NCBI RefSeq assembly: GCF_007745175.1 | Contig: NZ_CP036271.1 | Span: 3,546,314-3,610,313 of the forward strand | Source: Caulifigura coniformis | Lineage (GTDB): Bacteria; Planctomycetota; Planctomycetia; Planctomycetales; Planctomycetaceae | Direction of reading: 5' to 3' | DNA length: 64,000 bases | Part shown: in pieces, positions 44,086-53,651 of the stretch | Layout: each line of letters begins with the position of its first letter | How positions within the stretch are numbered: position 1 is the first letter of the stretch | Position numbers and translations under genes: made by a program | Notes under the pieces: model-generated | Database searches by the model: none | What the model saw: the letters and a program-made list of their open reading frames with translations, nothing else | Told to the model about the DNA's origin: nothing

Positions 44086-44412
44086 TTAGACGGAGAAGCT
44101 GCTGCCGCAGCCGCACGACTTCTGGACGTTCGGGTTGTTGAACGTGAAGCCGCGGCGGTCCAGGCCGTCGTAGAAATCGACGGTCGTGCCATCGAGGTAC
44201 AGGTCGCTCTTCTTGTCGACGGCGACCTTCAGGCCGTGCTGCTCCGTGACATGGTCCTTCGCGGCGTCGGCCGCGTCGTCGAAGCCGAGGCGGTACTGGA
44301 AGCCGCTGCATCCGCCGCCGGCAACCGCCACGCGGAGAACCTTTTCGCCCATGCTCTGCTCGGCCAGCACGCGCTTGATTTCGCCGGCGGCCTTTTCAGT
44401 CACGATAATCAT
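44086..44412 (-). CDS. A-type iron-sulfur cluster carrier (ErpA/IscA/HesB family)
   Basis: A 108-residue protein with the three conserved cysteines of A-type carriers: Cys35 in GGGCSGF and Cys100 and Cys102 in SCGCGSSF. These bind a transient Fe-S cluster for delivery to apo-proteins in the cytoplasm. The first Met of the family motif ([13 protein letters not shown]) is used as start; the longer frame to 44643 has no homology-like features. Single gene with its own terminator. ErpA and IscA cannot be separated by sight. Confidence 0.92.
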   Translation of the reverse strand: MIIVTEKAAGEIKRVLAEQSMGEKVLRVAVAGGGCSGFQYRLGFDDAADAAKDHVTEQHGLKVAVDKKSDLYLDGTTVDFYDGLDRRGFTFNNPNVQKSCGCGSSFSV

Positions 44413-44894
44413 TGTGATCGATCTCTCTTCGATGTCCTCAAACTCATCAGACTCGCCCGTCCGGCGGTCGAAACCCTTCGCAGGATTATAGCAGTCCGGT
44501 CGCAAGGACATAGTGCGCTTCCAAAGGGAAGCAGGGCAGGGGACTTTTTCCGATCTCTGTCGACGAGCGGCCGGTTTCAGCCGGCTGATGAGATGGCCCG
44601 CCTGAACGCCATCGGCACCCTTCCGGGAGGAAAGCCGTGACACGTTTTTGGAGTAGCGACAGACCGCGTCCGTGCGGGCCTGATTAGGAAACGATTCGCC
44701 GTCAGGCTCAGATCGCCGCGCGCACCCTGTCGCAATAACAGAACCTATTGTCCCCTTCGTGGACTATCGACGGCCGCCCCTGCGCTTAGGATCGTCGACG
44801 ACACTGCGGTTCTGCCCATCCACAGACGCGCTCTCTGGCCGTCTACCGCGGTGTCTGGTTCGTGCGTTCATATCGTCTCCTCCTGAGGTGAGTC
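44413..44894. other. Intergenic stretch with divergent promoters
   Basis: A 482-base gap between the minus-strand Fe-S carrier and the plus-strand pseudopilin. No gene is supported. The end has a strong ribosome binding site (GAGGTGAG) for the pseudopilin. No tRNA or stable long hairpin was noticed. Confidence 0.45.
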
Positions 44895-45905
<1,011 letters not shown>

Positions 45906-46036
45906 TGCGGCGGTCACCGCGTTCCCGACTGGGGCGCGAGCGGCCCGATGGAGCCTTTCTCCTGACGGGCGGTGCCTCGGCGCGATCGCCAGGGCGCGGG
46001 ACAGTGAACTTGAATCCACTTCGCCGGAGATCGCTG

Positions 46037-46501
46037 ATGAATGTCAAAGCTGCCTGGATGTGGCGCCCGGCGGCGTCGCTTCTGTTCGCAATTACACTCT
46101 CTGGCTGCGGCGGAGGAGACGACGGACCGCCGCGGGCGGAGGTCACGGGCACGGTGACGCTCGATGGAAAGCTCGTGGAAGGAGCGGGACTGCAGTTCAT
46201 CTCTGAAGGTCCGACTGGCATCACGGCCTATGGCCGCTCCGATGCGAATGGGCAGTACGTCATGCATTTCGGGGCCAGTCGCACTGGCGCCGGAATCGGG
46301 AAGAACCGGGTGCGGATCACCTCGGATGACTTCGTGACGGTGGGCGACGAGAAGTTTGAATCGACGGAAGTCTTTCCACCGAAATACAACGTGAAGTCGG
46401 AAGAGTTTGTGGAAGTCAAAGAGGGAGATAACGTCTTCGACTTCAAATGCGAGTCGGGCGGCTTCAAACCGAAGAAGCCGAAGAGTACGGGTGGAACCTG
46501 A
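46037..46501 (+). CDS. Small lipoprotein downstream of DUF1559
   Basis: A 154-residue protein with a signal ending LFAITLSGCGGG (lipobox LSGC). The mature part is a transthyretin/carboxypeptidase-regulatory-like beta-sandwich: VTGTVTLDGKLVEGAGLQF and SDANGQYVMHF, as in lipoproteins that accompany DUF1559 pseudopilins in planctomycetes. GGAG precedes the ATG at 46037. Predicted to be anchored to a membrane and to face the periplasm. Confidence 0.85.
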   Translation: MNVKAAWMWRPAASLLFAITLSGCGGGDDGPPRAEVTGTVTLDGKLVEGAGLQFISEGPTGITAYGRSDANGQYVMHFGASRTGAGIGKNRVRITSDDFVTVGDEKFESTEVFPPKYNVKSEEFVEVKEGDNVFDFKCESGGFKPKKPKSTGGT

Positions 46502-46551
46502 CCTCGCTCGACGGGAGGGCCGAATTCGCCGACGACACGGGATACTGCAAC

Positions 46552-47337
46552 ATGGAAATCTGGGACCTGCATTCGCATCTGTCGGGCGTGCCCGGGCGGA
46601 CGCCGGAAGAGCGAATGGCCGCCTTGCTCGAGGCGGCCGACCGGATGGGCGTGTCGAAGCTCTGCGTCTACATGGGGATGAACTGGTCCTACGACCCCAC
46701 CCCCGAAGACCTCAGAAAACAGAACGACGAAGTGCTGCAGGCGCTGCAGCACTGGAGCGACCGCTGTTTCGGATTCGTCTACCTGAGCCCGAAGCATGTG
46801 CAGGCCAGCCTCGATGAACTGGAACGCTGCGTGGCCAATGGGCCGATGGTCGGTGTCAAACTCTGGGTCGCCGAGCACTGCAACGCCGAAAGCGTCGACG
46901 CGATCGTCAAACGGGCGACCGAACTGAAAGCCGTCATCTTTCAGCACACCTGGATCAAGATCACCGGAAACCTGCCGGGCGAATCGACCCCCATGGACCT
47001 CGCCGAACTCGCCGCGCGGCATCCTGACGCAAAGCTGATCTGCGGGCACACCGGCGGCGACTGGGAGTTGGGAATCCGCGCGATCCGCAATTCCCCGAGT
47101 GTCTGCGTCGATCTCGGCGGCGGCGATCCCGCGGCCGGCTTCACGGAAATGGCCCTCCGCGAACTCGGGCCCGATCGCGTGCTGTATGGCAGCGACGTGG
47201 GTGGGCGGAGCTATTCGTCCCAGCTGGGGAAGGTGTTCGGGGCGACAATGTCGAACGAGACGCGGCGGAAGATTCTGGCCGGCAACCTGAAACGTCTCCT
47301 TGGCCCCATCCTGAAAGACAAGGGGATCAAGGTATGA
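46552..47337 (+). CDS. Amidohydrolase 2 family metal-dependent hydrolase
   Basis: A 261-residue TIM-barrel protein of the amidohydrolase-2 family. The metal ligands are visible: DLHSHLSG (His7, His9), FQHTW, a His in GHTGGDW and the terminal Asp in YGSDVGG. It hydrolyses or decarboxylates a small substrate in the cytoplasm. Its TGA overlaps the start of a second, related gene (ATGA), so the two are coupled, perhaps as a heteromer. The longer frame from 46447 overlaps the lipoprotein and is rejected. Confidence 0.88.
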   Translation: MEIWDLHSHLSGVPGRTPEERMAALLEAADRMGVSKLCVYMGMNWSYDPTPEDLRKQNDEVLQALQHWSDRCFGFVYLSPKHVQASLDELERCVANGPMVGVKLWVAEHCNAESVDAIVKRATELKAVIFQHTWIKITGNLPGESTPMDLAELAARHPDAKLICGHTGGDWELGIRAIRNSPSVCVDLGGGDPAAGFTEMALRELGPDRVLYGSDVGGRSYSSQLGKVFGATMSNETRRKILAGNLKRLLGPILKDKGIKV

Positions 47338-48116
47338 CCGGCCCGATCATCGATACCAACATTTACCTCTCCCGCTGGCCGACGCGGCGATTGCAGCTGG
47401 ATGAAACGGCAAAGCTGGTCGAAAAGCTGAAGTCGCAGGGAGTCGTTGAAGCATGGGCCGGCAGCTTCGATGCCCTCCTGCACAAGGACCTTGCCGGCGT
47501 CAATGCGCGCCTCGCGGAGGAGTGCGCCGCGCACACGGCCGTGCGACTGGTTCCGTTCGGCGCAATCAACCCCATGCTCCCCGATTGGCAAGACGACCTC
47601 CGTCGGTGCGCGGATGAGCACAAGATGCCCGGGATCCGGCTCCATCCGAACTATCACGGCTACACGCTGGCGGACCCGGTTTTCGCCGAGGTCCTGAAGG
47701 CGGCCACGGAGCGGAAGCTCGTCGTGTCGCTCGCGGTCACGATGGAAGACGAGCGGATGATGCACCCGATGTTCCGCGCGGCCGCGGTCGACGCGAGGCC
47801 ACTCGCGAAGATCGTCCGCGAAACTCCGGGAGTCAGATTGCTGCTCCTGAACGCCGTGAAAACTGTGAAGGGCGAGTCCCTCGCTGACCTCGCGGCCGCA
47901 GGGGACGTCTCTGTCGAGATCGCGATGCAGGAAGGCGTGAACGGCGTCGAGACGTTGCTCAAGGCGGCCCCGCTGGAACGCGTTCTGTTCGGGTCGCTGT
48001 CGCCCCTCTTCTATTTCGAAGCCGCTGCCTTGAAGCTCCAGGAGTCTCCGCTGGCGACTCCCCAGATTCGTGCCATCGCGGAGACCAATGCCCGTCGACT
48101 GTTGTCCGGCTCCTAG
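47334..48116 (+). CDS. Amidohydrolase-like protein lacking the HxH metal site
   Basis: A 260-residue protein similar in fold and length to its coupled neighbour, but the N-terminal HxH is replaced by DTNIYL and the later histidines GH.. and the Asp motif are replaced (LLNAVKT, FGSLSPLF). A His-rich RLHPNYHGY remains. It may be a non-catalytic partner subunit or bind another ligand. Co-translated with the preceding amidohydrolase, and followed after 15 bases by a DegT aminotransferase on the same strand, so the three form an operon-like unit. Confidence 0.75.
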   Translation: MTGPIIDTNIYLSRWPTRRLQLDETAKLVEKLKSQGVVEAWAGSFDALLHKDLAGVNARLAEECAAHTAVRLVPFGAINPMLPDWQDDLRRCADEHKMPGIRLHPNYHGYTLADPVFAEVLKAATERKLVVSLAVTMEDERMMHPMFRAAAVDARPLAKIVRETPGVRLLLLNAVKTVKGESLADLAAAGDVSVEIAMQEGVNGVETLLKAAPLERVLFGSLSPLFYFEAAALKLQESPLATPQIRAIAETNARRLLSGS

Positions 48117-48131
48117 GTTCCAGGTGTCACA

Positions 48132-49445
48132 ATGGAAAAGAACGCCTCGCGTCGCGAGTTCCTGGCCGCTTCAACGGCCGCTGTCGCTGCAGGTTCCGCC
48201 ATCGCGGCGTCCGCCGCTGAGCCCGGGAAGCTGGCGATCGAAGGGGGCGAGAAAGCGGTCGGCCCGGCGCCCAAGCACGCCCGTTGGGGCGAAGCGGAAC
48301 GCGAGCAACTGTCGAAGGTCGTCGACCAGCCATCGCTGATGTATTGGAAGGGGCCGCAGACGACGCTCTTCACCGAGCGGTTCAAGGCAACCTATCCGTT
48401 CGAGCACTCCCACGTCTGTTCGTCAGGCACGGCCGCCCTGCATATCGCCGTCGCCGCGGCAGGCATCGGCCCCGGCGATGAAGTCATCACCTCCTCCATC
48501 ACCGACATGGGGACGGTGATCGGCGTCGTCTTCCAGCAGGGCGTTCCGGTTTTTGCCGACCTGAAGCCGACGACATACAACCTCGATCCTGAAGACGTCG
48601 CCCGGAAAATCACGCCGAAAACCAGGGCGATCATCGCGGTCCATCTCGGCGGCAATCCGGCCGACATGGCGGCCCTGCGGACTCTCGCCGATCAACACAA
48701 TCTTGCGCTCATCGAGGATTGCTGTCAGGCCTGGGGCGCGCTCGATCGCGGCAAGCCGATCGGAACCGCCGGACACATCGCCTGCTTTTCGCTCCAGCAG
48801 TCGAAGCACATCACGACGGGCGACGGTGGCGTCGTGGCGTCGAGCGACCCGAAGTTCGGGCCGCTCCTGCAGCGTTTCGGCGACAAGGGTATGGACCGCA
48901 GTGGCGCGACCGGAGGTCTGTTCCACGAGTTCGCCACGAACTACCGCATGTCCGAACTGCAGTCCGCCTTCGCGGCGGCCCAGATCACGCGGCTCGAGAA
49001 GATCGCCTCGAACCGCGCTCGCGCGGGAAACCTGCTGACAACCCGCCTCGCGGATCTCAATGGGCTCACGCTGCACGACGTGAACGCGGCCGATCGCTGC
49101 ACCTACTGGTTCTACATGCTCCGCATGCAGCCCTCCGCCTTCCGCTGCGACCGCGCAAAGTTCGTGAAGGCGCTGGCCGCAGAGGGAGTGCCGGCCGCGG
49201 CGGGATACATCCCGGTCCCGCTCTACGGCAATCCGGTTTTCCAGAAGCACGCCTTCTTCGCAGGACGCTGGCCCGTGAAGGAACTCGGCCTGACCGACAT
49301 GGACTACACCAGGGTTCGGCTTCCCGAGACCGAAGCGATCCTCGACACCTGCATTCGCATCGCGATCAACGAAGCCATGCCCGACGACCACATCGAGGCC
49401 ATCGCCCGCGGCGTCCAGAAGGTCGCACGGCATTTCGCAGTCTGA
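48132..49445 (+). CDS. Tat-exported DegT/DnrJ/EryC1 aminotransferase
   Basis: A 437-residue PLP enzyme of the DegT/StrS sugar-aminotransferase family. Conserved parts are SSGTAALHIAV, the acid in LIEDCCQAWGA (Asp196) and the PLP Lys225 in SLQQSKHITTGDGG. The N-terminus SRREFLAASTAAVAAG is a twin-arginine signal, so the enzyme is probably folded with its cofactor and then exported, which is odd for this normally cytoplasmic family but common in planctomycetes. It follows the two amidohydrolases closely. Substrate unknown. Confidence 0.9.
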   Translation: MEKNASRREFLAASTAAVAAGSAIAASAAEPGKLAIEGGEKAVGPAPKHARWGEAEREQLSKVVDQPSLMYWKGPQTTLFTERFKATYPFEHSHVCSSGTAALHIAVAAAGIGPGDEVITSSITDMGTVIGVVFQQGVPVFADLKPTTYNLDPEDVARKITPKTRAIIAVHLGGNPADMAALRTLADQHNLALIEDCCQAWGALDRGKPIGTAGHIACFSLQQSKHITTGDGGVVASSDPKFGPLLQRFGDKGMDRSGATGGLFHEFATNYRMSELQSAFAAAQITRLEKIASNRARAGNLLTTRLADLNGLTLHDVNAADRCTYWFYMLRMQPSAFRCDRAKFVKALAAEGVPAAAGYIPVPLYGNPVFQKHAFFAGRWPVKELGLTDMDYTRVRLPETEAILDTCIRIAINEAMPDDHIEAIARGVQKVARHFAV

Positions 49446-49730
49446 ATGACGCCTCAGGGCAGGGGGCCAGGCCACGGCTCGGTCTGGTCGGGGCCTCGAC
49501 CGCCCTGGTGGCGTCGACCGCACGCATTGTCCGCCACGGTGCAGGATGCACCTGCGAGACAGCCCCTTCGAACGGCCGGTCCGCCCCCCTGGGTCTCGCC
49601 GATCGACGGAAATGACAGAACCTTTCTGCTTGTTCCGCGTCCGAATTCCGATAAACTCTCGACTCGCCGGCAACGGCGGTGCTGTCGTTCTTCGCTCCCC
49701 GCAACGGGTTGCGGCGAATGGCAGTGGTCA

Positions 49731-49804
49731 GGCAGGGTAGCTCAGTCGGTTAGAGCACCGGCTTCATAAGCCGGTTGTCGGGGGTTCAAGTCCCCCCCCT
49801 GCTA
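49731..49804 (+). tRNA. tRNA with CAU anticodon (probably elongator Met)
   Basis: A 74-base cloverleaf: acceptor GGCAGGG/CCCTGCT (first pair G-U), D stem GCTC/GAGC, anticodon stem CCGGC/GCCGG with loop TTCATAA, and T stem GGGGG/CCCCC with TTCAAGT. The anticodon stem lacks the three G-C pairs of initiators. CCA is not encoded. It is a different sequence from the other CAU tRNA at 15527. Confidence 0.92.
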
Positions 49805-49927
49805 CTTGCCATCCCCTATCGACGTCCCTCATTCTGATCCTGAATGAGACAGAACCGGGATCCCCTCCCGCTGCGTCGATCGGCCGCCGGCCTCATGGCG
49901 GTCCCACCTGAAGTCTGCGGAGGTCCC

Positions 49928-51301
49928 ATGGCTCCGTTTCGTTCTCCATTCGGGGCCCTGCTCGGCCGCCGCGACGCTCTCAAGATCGGCGGCGCCGGAT
50001 TCCTGGGTCTCAATGCGGCCAACGCATTGCATGCCGCCGACGAAATCGCCCGGGCCAAATCGGTCATCTTTCTCTACCAGTTCGGCGGGCCGACCCACCT
50101 CGATACGTTCGACATGAAGCCGGACGCCCCCGAGGGATACCGCGGACCTCTCAGCGGGATCGATTCCAGCCTTCCGGGGCTGAAGGTCTGCGAGCTGCTG
50201 CCGGAGACGGCGAAAGTCATGCACAAGGTGACGCTCATCCGCAGCGTCCACCACAGCATGAAGAACCATAACTCGGCGTCCTATTGCGCACTGACGGGAC
50301 ATCTCCCCCTCGTCGACGACATCCGCCTCAAGGACACCCTCGAGCTTTTCCCCGCCTACGGATCGGCCGTCGATCGATTCTGCCCCGGCTCGGGCGAGAT
50401 GCCCAAGTTCGTCGCCTACCCGCACATCATGCGCGACGGCTCCGTCACGCCCGGACAGCATGCCAGCTTTCTCGGCAAGCAGCACGATCCGCTGCTGGTG
50501 CTGTCCGATCCGAACAGCACCGAGTTCGGACTCCCCGAACTGAGCCTCCCGCGCGGTGTCTCGGTCGACCGCCTCCAGGCTCGACGCGAGATGCAGAAAC
50601 TCGTCAACGCCCAGCAGCGGTCGCTCGACCAGACGGCCGAAGCCCGGGGCATGAACGAGTACTACGAAAAAGCGCTCGGCATGCTCAACACGTCCCGCGT
50701 GCGGGATGCGTTCGACCTCTCGCGCGAGACCCCGAAGATGCGCGACGCCTACGGGCGGACCACCTACGGGCAGGGATGTCTCCTGGCCCGCCGGCTCGTG
50801 GAAGCCGGCGTGAAGTTCGTGAACGTCTATTTCGATCAGTCGATTGGCGGTCAGAAATTCGACGCCGGAGGCTGGGACACGCACGGGTTCAACGACACCC
50901 GCATGTTCCCGATCGTCAAGGCACGCCACATGCCGATCACCGATCACACGCTCCCCGTCCTGATCAACGACCTCGACGACCGTGGCCTGCTCGACACCAC
51001 GCTCATTGTCTGGATGGGGGAATTCGGCCGGACCCCGAAGATCAACGCCAACATCAGCCGCGATCACTGGCCGCAGTGTTACACCGTCCTGCTGGCCGGC
51101 GGCGGCGTGAAACGCGGCTACATTCACGGCGCCTCGGACAAACGGGGCGAGTTCCCCGCGCGCGATCCCGTCCACATCGGCGACCTCGCCGCCACGATGT
51201 TCGCCCTCATGGGCATCGACCCGCAGACCGAAATCCGAGACCCGCTGGGGAGGCCTTTTCCGGTGGCGACGGGGAACCCGGTGAGGGAGGTCTTTGCCTG
51301 A
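49928..51301 (+). CDS. DUF1501 protein, stand-alone
   Basis: A 457-residue DUF1501 sulfatase-like protein with a Tat-like start (GRRDALKIGGAGFLGL). Conserved segments are VIFLYQFGGPTHLDTFDMKP, IRSVHHSMKNHNSASY and MGEFGRTPKINA followed by SRDHW. No DUF1549/DUF1553 partner is next to it, unlike the other copy in this window. GGAGG lies just before the ATG at 49928. The GxxExxY mini-element begins 13 bases after its stop. Biochemical activity is not established. Confidence 0.88.
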   Translation: MAPFRSPFGALLGRRDALKIGGAGFLGLNAANALHAADEIARAKSVIFLYQFGGPTHLDTFDMKPDAPEGYRGPLSGIDSSLPGLKVCELLPETAKVMHKVTLIRSVHHSMKNHNSASYCALTGHLPLVDDIRLKDTLELFPAYGSAVDRFCPGSGEMPKFVAYPHIMRDGSVTPGQHASFLGKQHDPLLVLSDPNSTEFGLPELSLPRGVSVDRLQARREMQKLVNAQQRSLDQTAEARGMNEYYEKALGMLNTSRVRDAFDLSRETPKMRDAYGRTTYGQGCLLARRLVEAGVKFVNVYFDQSIGGQKFDAGGWDTHGFNDTRMFPIVKARHMPITDHTLPVLINDLDDRGLLDTTLIVWMGEFGRTPKINANISRDHWPQCYTVLLAGGGVKRGYIHGASDKRGEFPARDPVHIGDLAATMFALMGIDPQTEIRDPLGRPFPVATGNPVREVFA

Positions 51302-51313
51302 AGGGCGGAGAGG

Positions 51314-51808
51314 TTCACCACAGAGACACAGAGGGACGGAGAAGGGGGAGGTCGCTTGGACTCATCGATCGACTTGAACGAATTGACCTCGATCATCATC
51401 GCCAGTGCGATCGAAGTTCATAAGTGCCTCGGCCCGGGCTTGCTCGAATCCACATACGAGCAGTGCCTCTTCCGGGAGCTTCAATTGCGAGGAATTCCGT
51501 GCGAGCAGCAACGGGAATTGCCGCTCGAGTACAAAGGCCTGAGTCTCGTCGGAGCCTACCGGATCGATCTCGTTGTGGCCGGAACTGTGATCGTCGAGGT
51601 AAAGTCTGTCAGCGAGTTGGCAAAGATTCACGAAGCACAGGTGCTGACCTATCTGAAGCTGACGGGACTGCCGGTAGGCCTGCTGCTGAACTTCAACGTT
51701 CCCGTGATGAAGGACGGAATTCGACGGCTCAAGAATGGCCACGTCGAGCAGTCTTCAACCTAGGCGTTGATCTCCCTCTTCTCCCGGACTCTGTGTCTCT
51801 GTGGTGAA
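51314..51808. mobile_element. GxxExxY mini-element with 20-bp inverted ends
   Basis: A 495-bp unit bounded by perfect 20-bp inverted repeats, TTCACCACAGAGACACAGAG at 51314-51333 and its reverse complement at 51789-51808. It holds a single gene with its own strong ribosome binding site and nothing else. No target-site duplication is obvious. It fits almost exactly between the stop of the DUF1501 gene and the start of the Gfo/Idh gene. Mobility is inferred from the structure. Confidence 0.6.
51356..51763 (+). CDS. GxxExxY protein (PD-(D/E)XK-like)
   Basis: A 135-residue protein with the name-giving motif GPGLLESTYEQCL and a nuclease-like core: an acid in YRIDLVV, then VEVKSV, the D...ExK pattern of the PD-(D/E)XK superfamily. 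The function is unproven; nuclease activity is possible. It starts at TTG 51356 with GGGGGAGG directly upstream. The gene sits inside 20-bp inverted repeats and is not part of the surrounding transcription units by function. Confidence 0.85.
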   Translation: MDSSIDLNELTSIIIASAIEVHKCLGPGLLESTYEQCLFRELQLRGIPCEQQRELPLEYKGLSLVGAYRIDLVVAGTVIVEVKSVSELAKIHEAQVLTYLKLTGLPVGLLLNFNVPVMKDGIRRLKNGHVEQSST

Positions 51809-51829
51809 TTTCTTCTCGGAGTGCTCCTG

Positions 51830-53035
51830 ATGAATCGCCGTCACTTCCTCCAGTCCTCCACCGCCGCGTTGGCCGCCGGCTTCACGGCCACTTCCCGCGG
51901 CTATTTCGCCAATGAAACGATCAATGTTGGGCTGATCGGGTTCGGAGGCCGCTGTCGCGCGATCATCCGGCCGCTGGCGTCGATCCCCGGAACGCGAATC
52001 ACTGCCGTCGCCGATGTCTGGGAACAGAATCGCCAGGCCGGAAAGAAGATCGCCGACGCGAACGCGACGATCCACAACGACTACCGCGAGCTGCTCGACC
52101 GCAAGGACATTGATGCCGTGATGATCGCGTCGCCCGATCACTGGCATGTGCAGATGACCTGCGACGCCTGTGCGGCCGGCAAGGACGTGTATGTCGAAAA
52201 GCCGCTGACGCATGACCTGTCGGAGGGGGCGAAAGTGATCGCCGCCCAGAACGACAACCGCCGCATCGTACAGGTGGGAACGCAGCAGCGCAGCATGCCG
52301 CACATCCAGAAGGCCTACGAACTGGTGAAGGCGGGTCACATCGGGAAGATCCACAAGGTTCACCTGTCGTGGAACCGGCAGGCCGAGCGGGGAAAGAAGG
52401 GGCCGCTGGGAATCGATCCGGCTTCCGTCGACTGGAATCGGTTCTGCGGAAATGCGCCTGAGCAACCGTTCGACGAGTACCGCTTCCGCAACTGGCGATG
52501 GTTCTGGGATTTCGGCGGCGGCATCTTCACTGACCTGATGGTCCACTGGATTGACGTCGTCCACTGGTTCCTCGATCTCGATCATCCCGACACGGCCGTG
52601 GCGCTGGGGGACTGGTATCAGAAGAAAGACATGTGGGAGACGCCCGATACGGTGCAGACACTGCTGAATTATCCGCAGCAGCAGGTGCAGGCCCACTTCG
52701 AGGGAACGTTCTACAACGCGCGAACCGCCTCGATGGTCGAGTTCATGGGCACGGAAGCGACACTCTACATCGACCGCGGTGGATACCAGGTGATCCCGCA
52801 GCGGAAGAGCACCGTACAGGCGAGCGAGATGATCCTCGGGACAGGAGCCCGCGGACTCGACTTCTACGACAAACCGGATGGTGAAATGGTCCACGTCGCC
52901 AACTGGGTCGAGTGCATGCGCTCGAGGAAAACGCCCACGGCCCCCGCTGAGGCGGGCGTCAGTGCAGCGTCGGCCGCCCACATGGCGAACACGGCAATGC
53001 GGACCGGGGAGACGGCCCGATGGAAATCGGCTTGA
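51830..53035 (+). CDS. Tat-exported Gfo/Idh/MocA-family oxidoreductase
   Basis: A 401-residue protein with a Tat-type N-terminus (MNRRHFLQSSTAALAAG) and a Rossmann domain starting INVGLIGFGGRCRAI. The dinucleotide domain includes VMIASPDHWH and VYVEKPLTHDLSEG with the conserved EKP. The C-terminal domain has the substrate segment WDFGGGIFTDLMVHWIDVVHWF. It oxidises or reduces a sugar or related alcohol with bound NAD(P), here predicted outside the cytoplasm, as in many planctomycete members. GGAG precedes the ATG. Confidence 0.9.
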   Translation: MNRRHFLQSSTAALAAGFTATSRGYFANETINVGLIGFGGRCRAIIRPLASIPGTRITAVADVWEQNRQAGKKIADANATIHNDYRELLDRKDIDAVMIASPDHWHVQMTCDACAAGKDVYVEKPLTHDLSEGAKVIAAQNDNRRIVQVGTQQRSMPHIQKAYELVKAGHIGKIHKVHLSWNRQAERGKKGPLGIDPASVDWNRFCGNAPEQPFDEYRFRNWRWFWDFGGGIFTDLMVHWIDVVHWFLDLDHPDTAVALGDWYQKKDMWETPDTVQTLLNYPQQQVQAHFEGTFYNARTASMVEFMGTEATLYIDRGGYQVIPQRKSTVQASEMILGTGARGLDFYDKPDGEMVHVANWVECMRSRKTPTAPAEAGVSAASAAHMANTAMRTGETARWKSA

Positions 53036-53247
53036 GGAAGCGGGCCGTTTGCCACTTCGTGGTCGACGGGCGAACCCGTTGGCGGGACGGCGCCCGCTCC
53101 GGGTTCGAACAGTGGGCAATGAACTGGTTCGCCGAAGAACTGAATTCGGGCGGCTGGTTGTGGCGGCAGATCTCGATCGCCTGGCTGCGGTACAGGCTGG
53201 CTGAGATCACGCGCCGTCATGAGCCGTCGGCAAGAACGTTCTGGTAA
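53020..53247 (+). CDS. Small Trp-rich protein overlapping the Gfo/Idh end
   Basis: A 75-residue frame starting inside the last codons of the Gfo/Idh gene, out of phase with it, with GGGGAG about eight bases before its ATG. Third positions are strongly GC-rich, in line with real genes here. The sequence has six Trp residues and an amphipathic part (AMNWFAEELNSGGWLWRQI). No family is recognised, and it could still be a chance frame. Confidence 0.45.
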   Translation: MEIGLRKRAVCHFVVDGRTRWRDGARSGFEQWAMNWFAEELNSGGWLWRQISIAWLRYRLAEITRRHEPSARTFW

Positions 53248-53253
53248 CGACCT

Positions 53254-53439
53254 TCACAGGAGCGCATTGGCGATCGCGTACGCGATTCCGTAAACCGACA
53301 GGCACAGGACGGCCCAGGCCAGGATGCTGACGATCACAACCAGCGGCGTGTTTCGCTCGGCGACGTCCGCTCCCATGAACCCGCAGACCAGAAAATAGCC
53401 GGGAAGCGTGAACATCAGTGCCACGATGAACTCGCCCAT
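53254..53439 (-). CDS. Small two-helix membrane protein
   Basis: A 61-residue protein, nearly all hydrophobic, with two helices (FIVALMFTLPGYFLVCGFMG and VVIVSILAWAVLCLSVYGIA) around a short acidic loop. AAAGGG precedes the ATG. Convergent with the small frame at 53020. Function unknown. Confidence 0.6.
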   Translation of the reverse strand: MGEFIVALMFTLPGYFLVCGFMGADVAERNTPLVVIVSILAWAVLCLSVYGIAYAIANALL

Positions 53440-53651
53440 GAACGCCCTTTCAGAACCCGGACAAACGGTGAATCTGACGTGCGGCGGTCAGGGTATCCTG
53501 CACGGGGGGGCCAGGAGAAGCGGCCTGTCGGCACAATTCCGGCCCGTCGTGGCCCGTAGCGGACGCATTGCTTAGAACACAGACGTACCCGACCGGCCGC
53601 GTCCTCCCGCGCCATCCAGGACTCATGGCCAGTCGCGAAATGGAGCACCTG

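Noticed and set aside
44512-44643. N-terminal extension of the Fe-S carrier
   Set aside because: The extra residues are unlike the family, and the family's own start motif has its Met at 44410-44412.
49446-49730. Open frames between the DegT gene and the tRNA
   Set aside because: Arg/Pro-rich translations, no ribosome binding site; they lie in a spacer that should carry the tRNA promoter.
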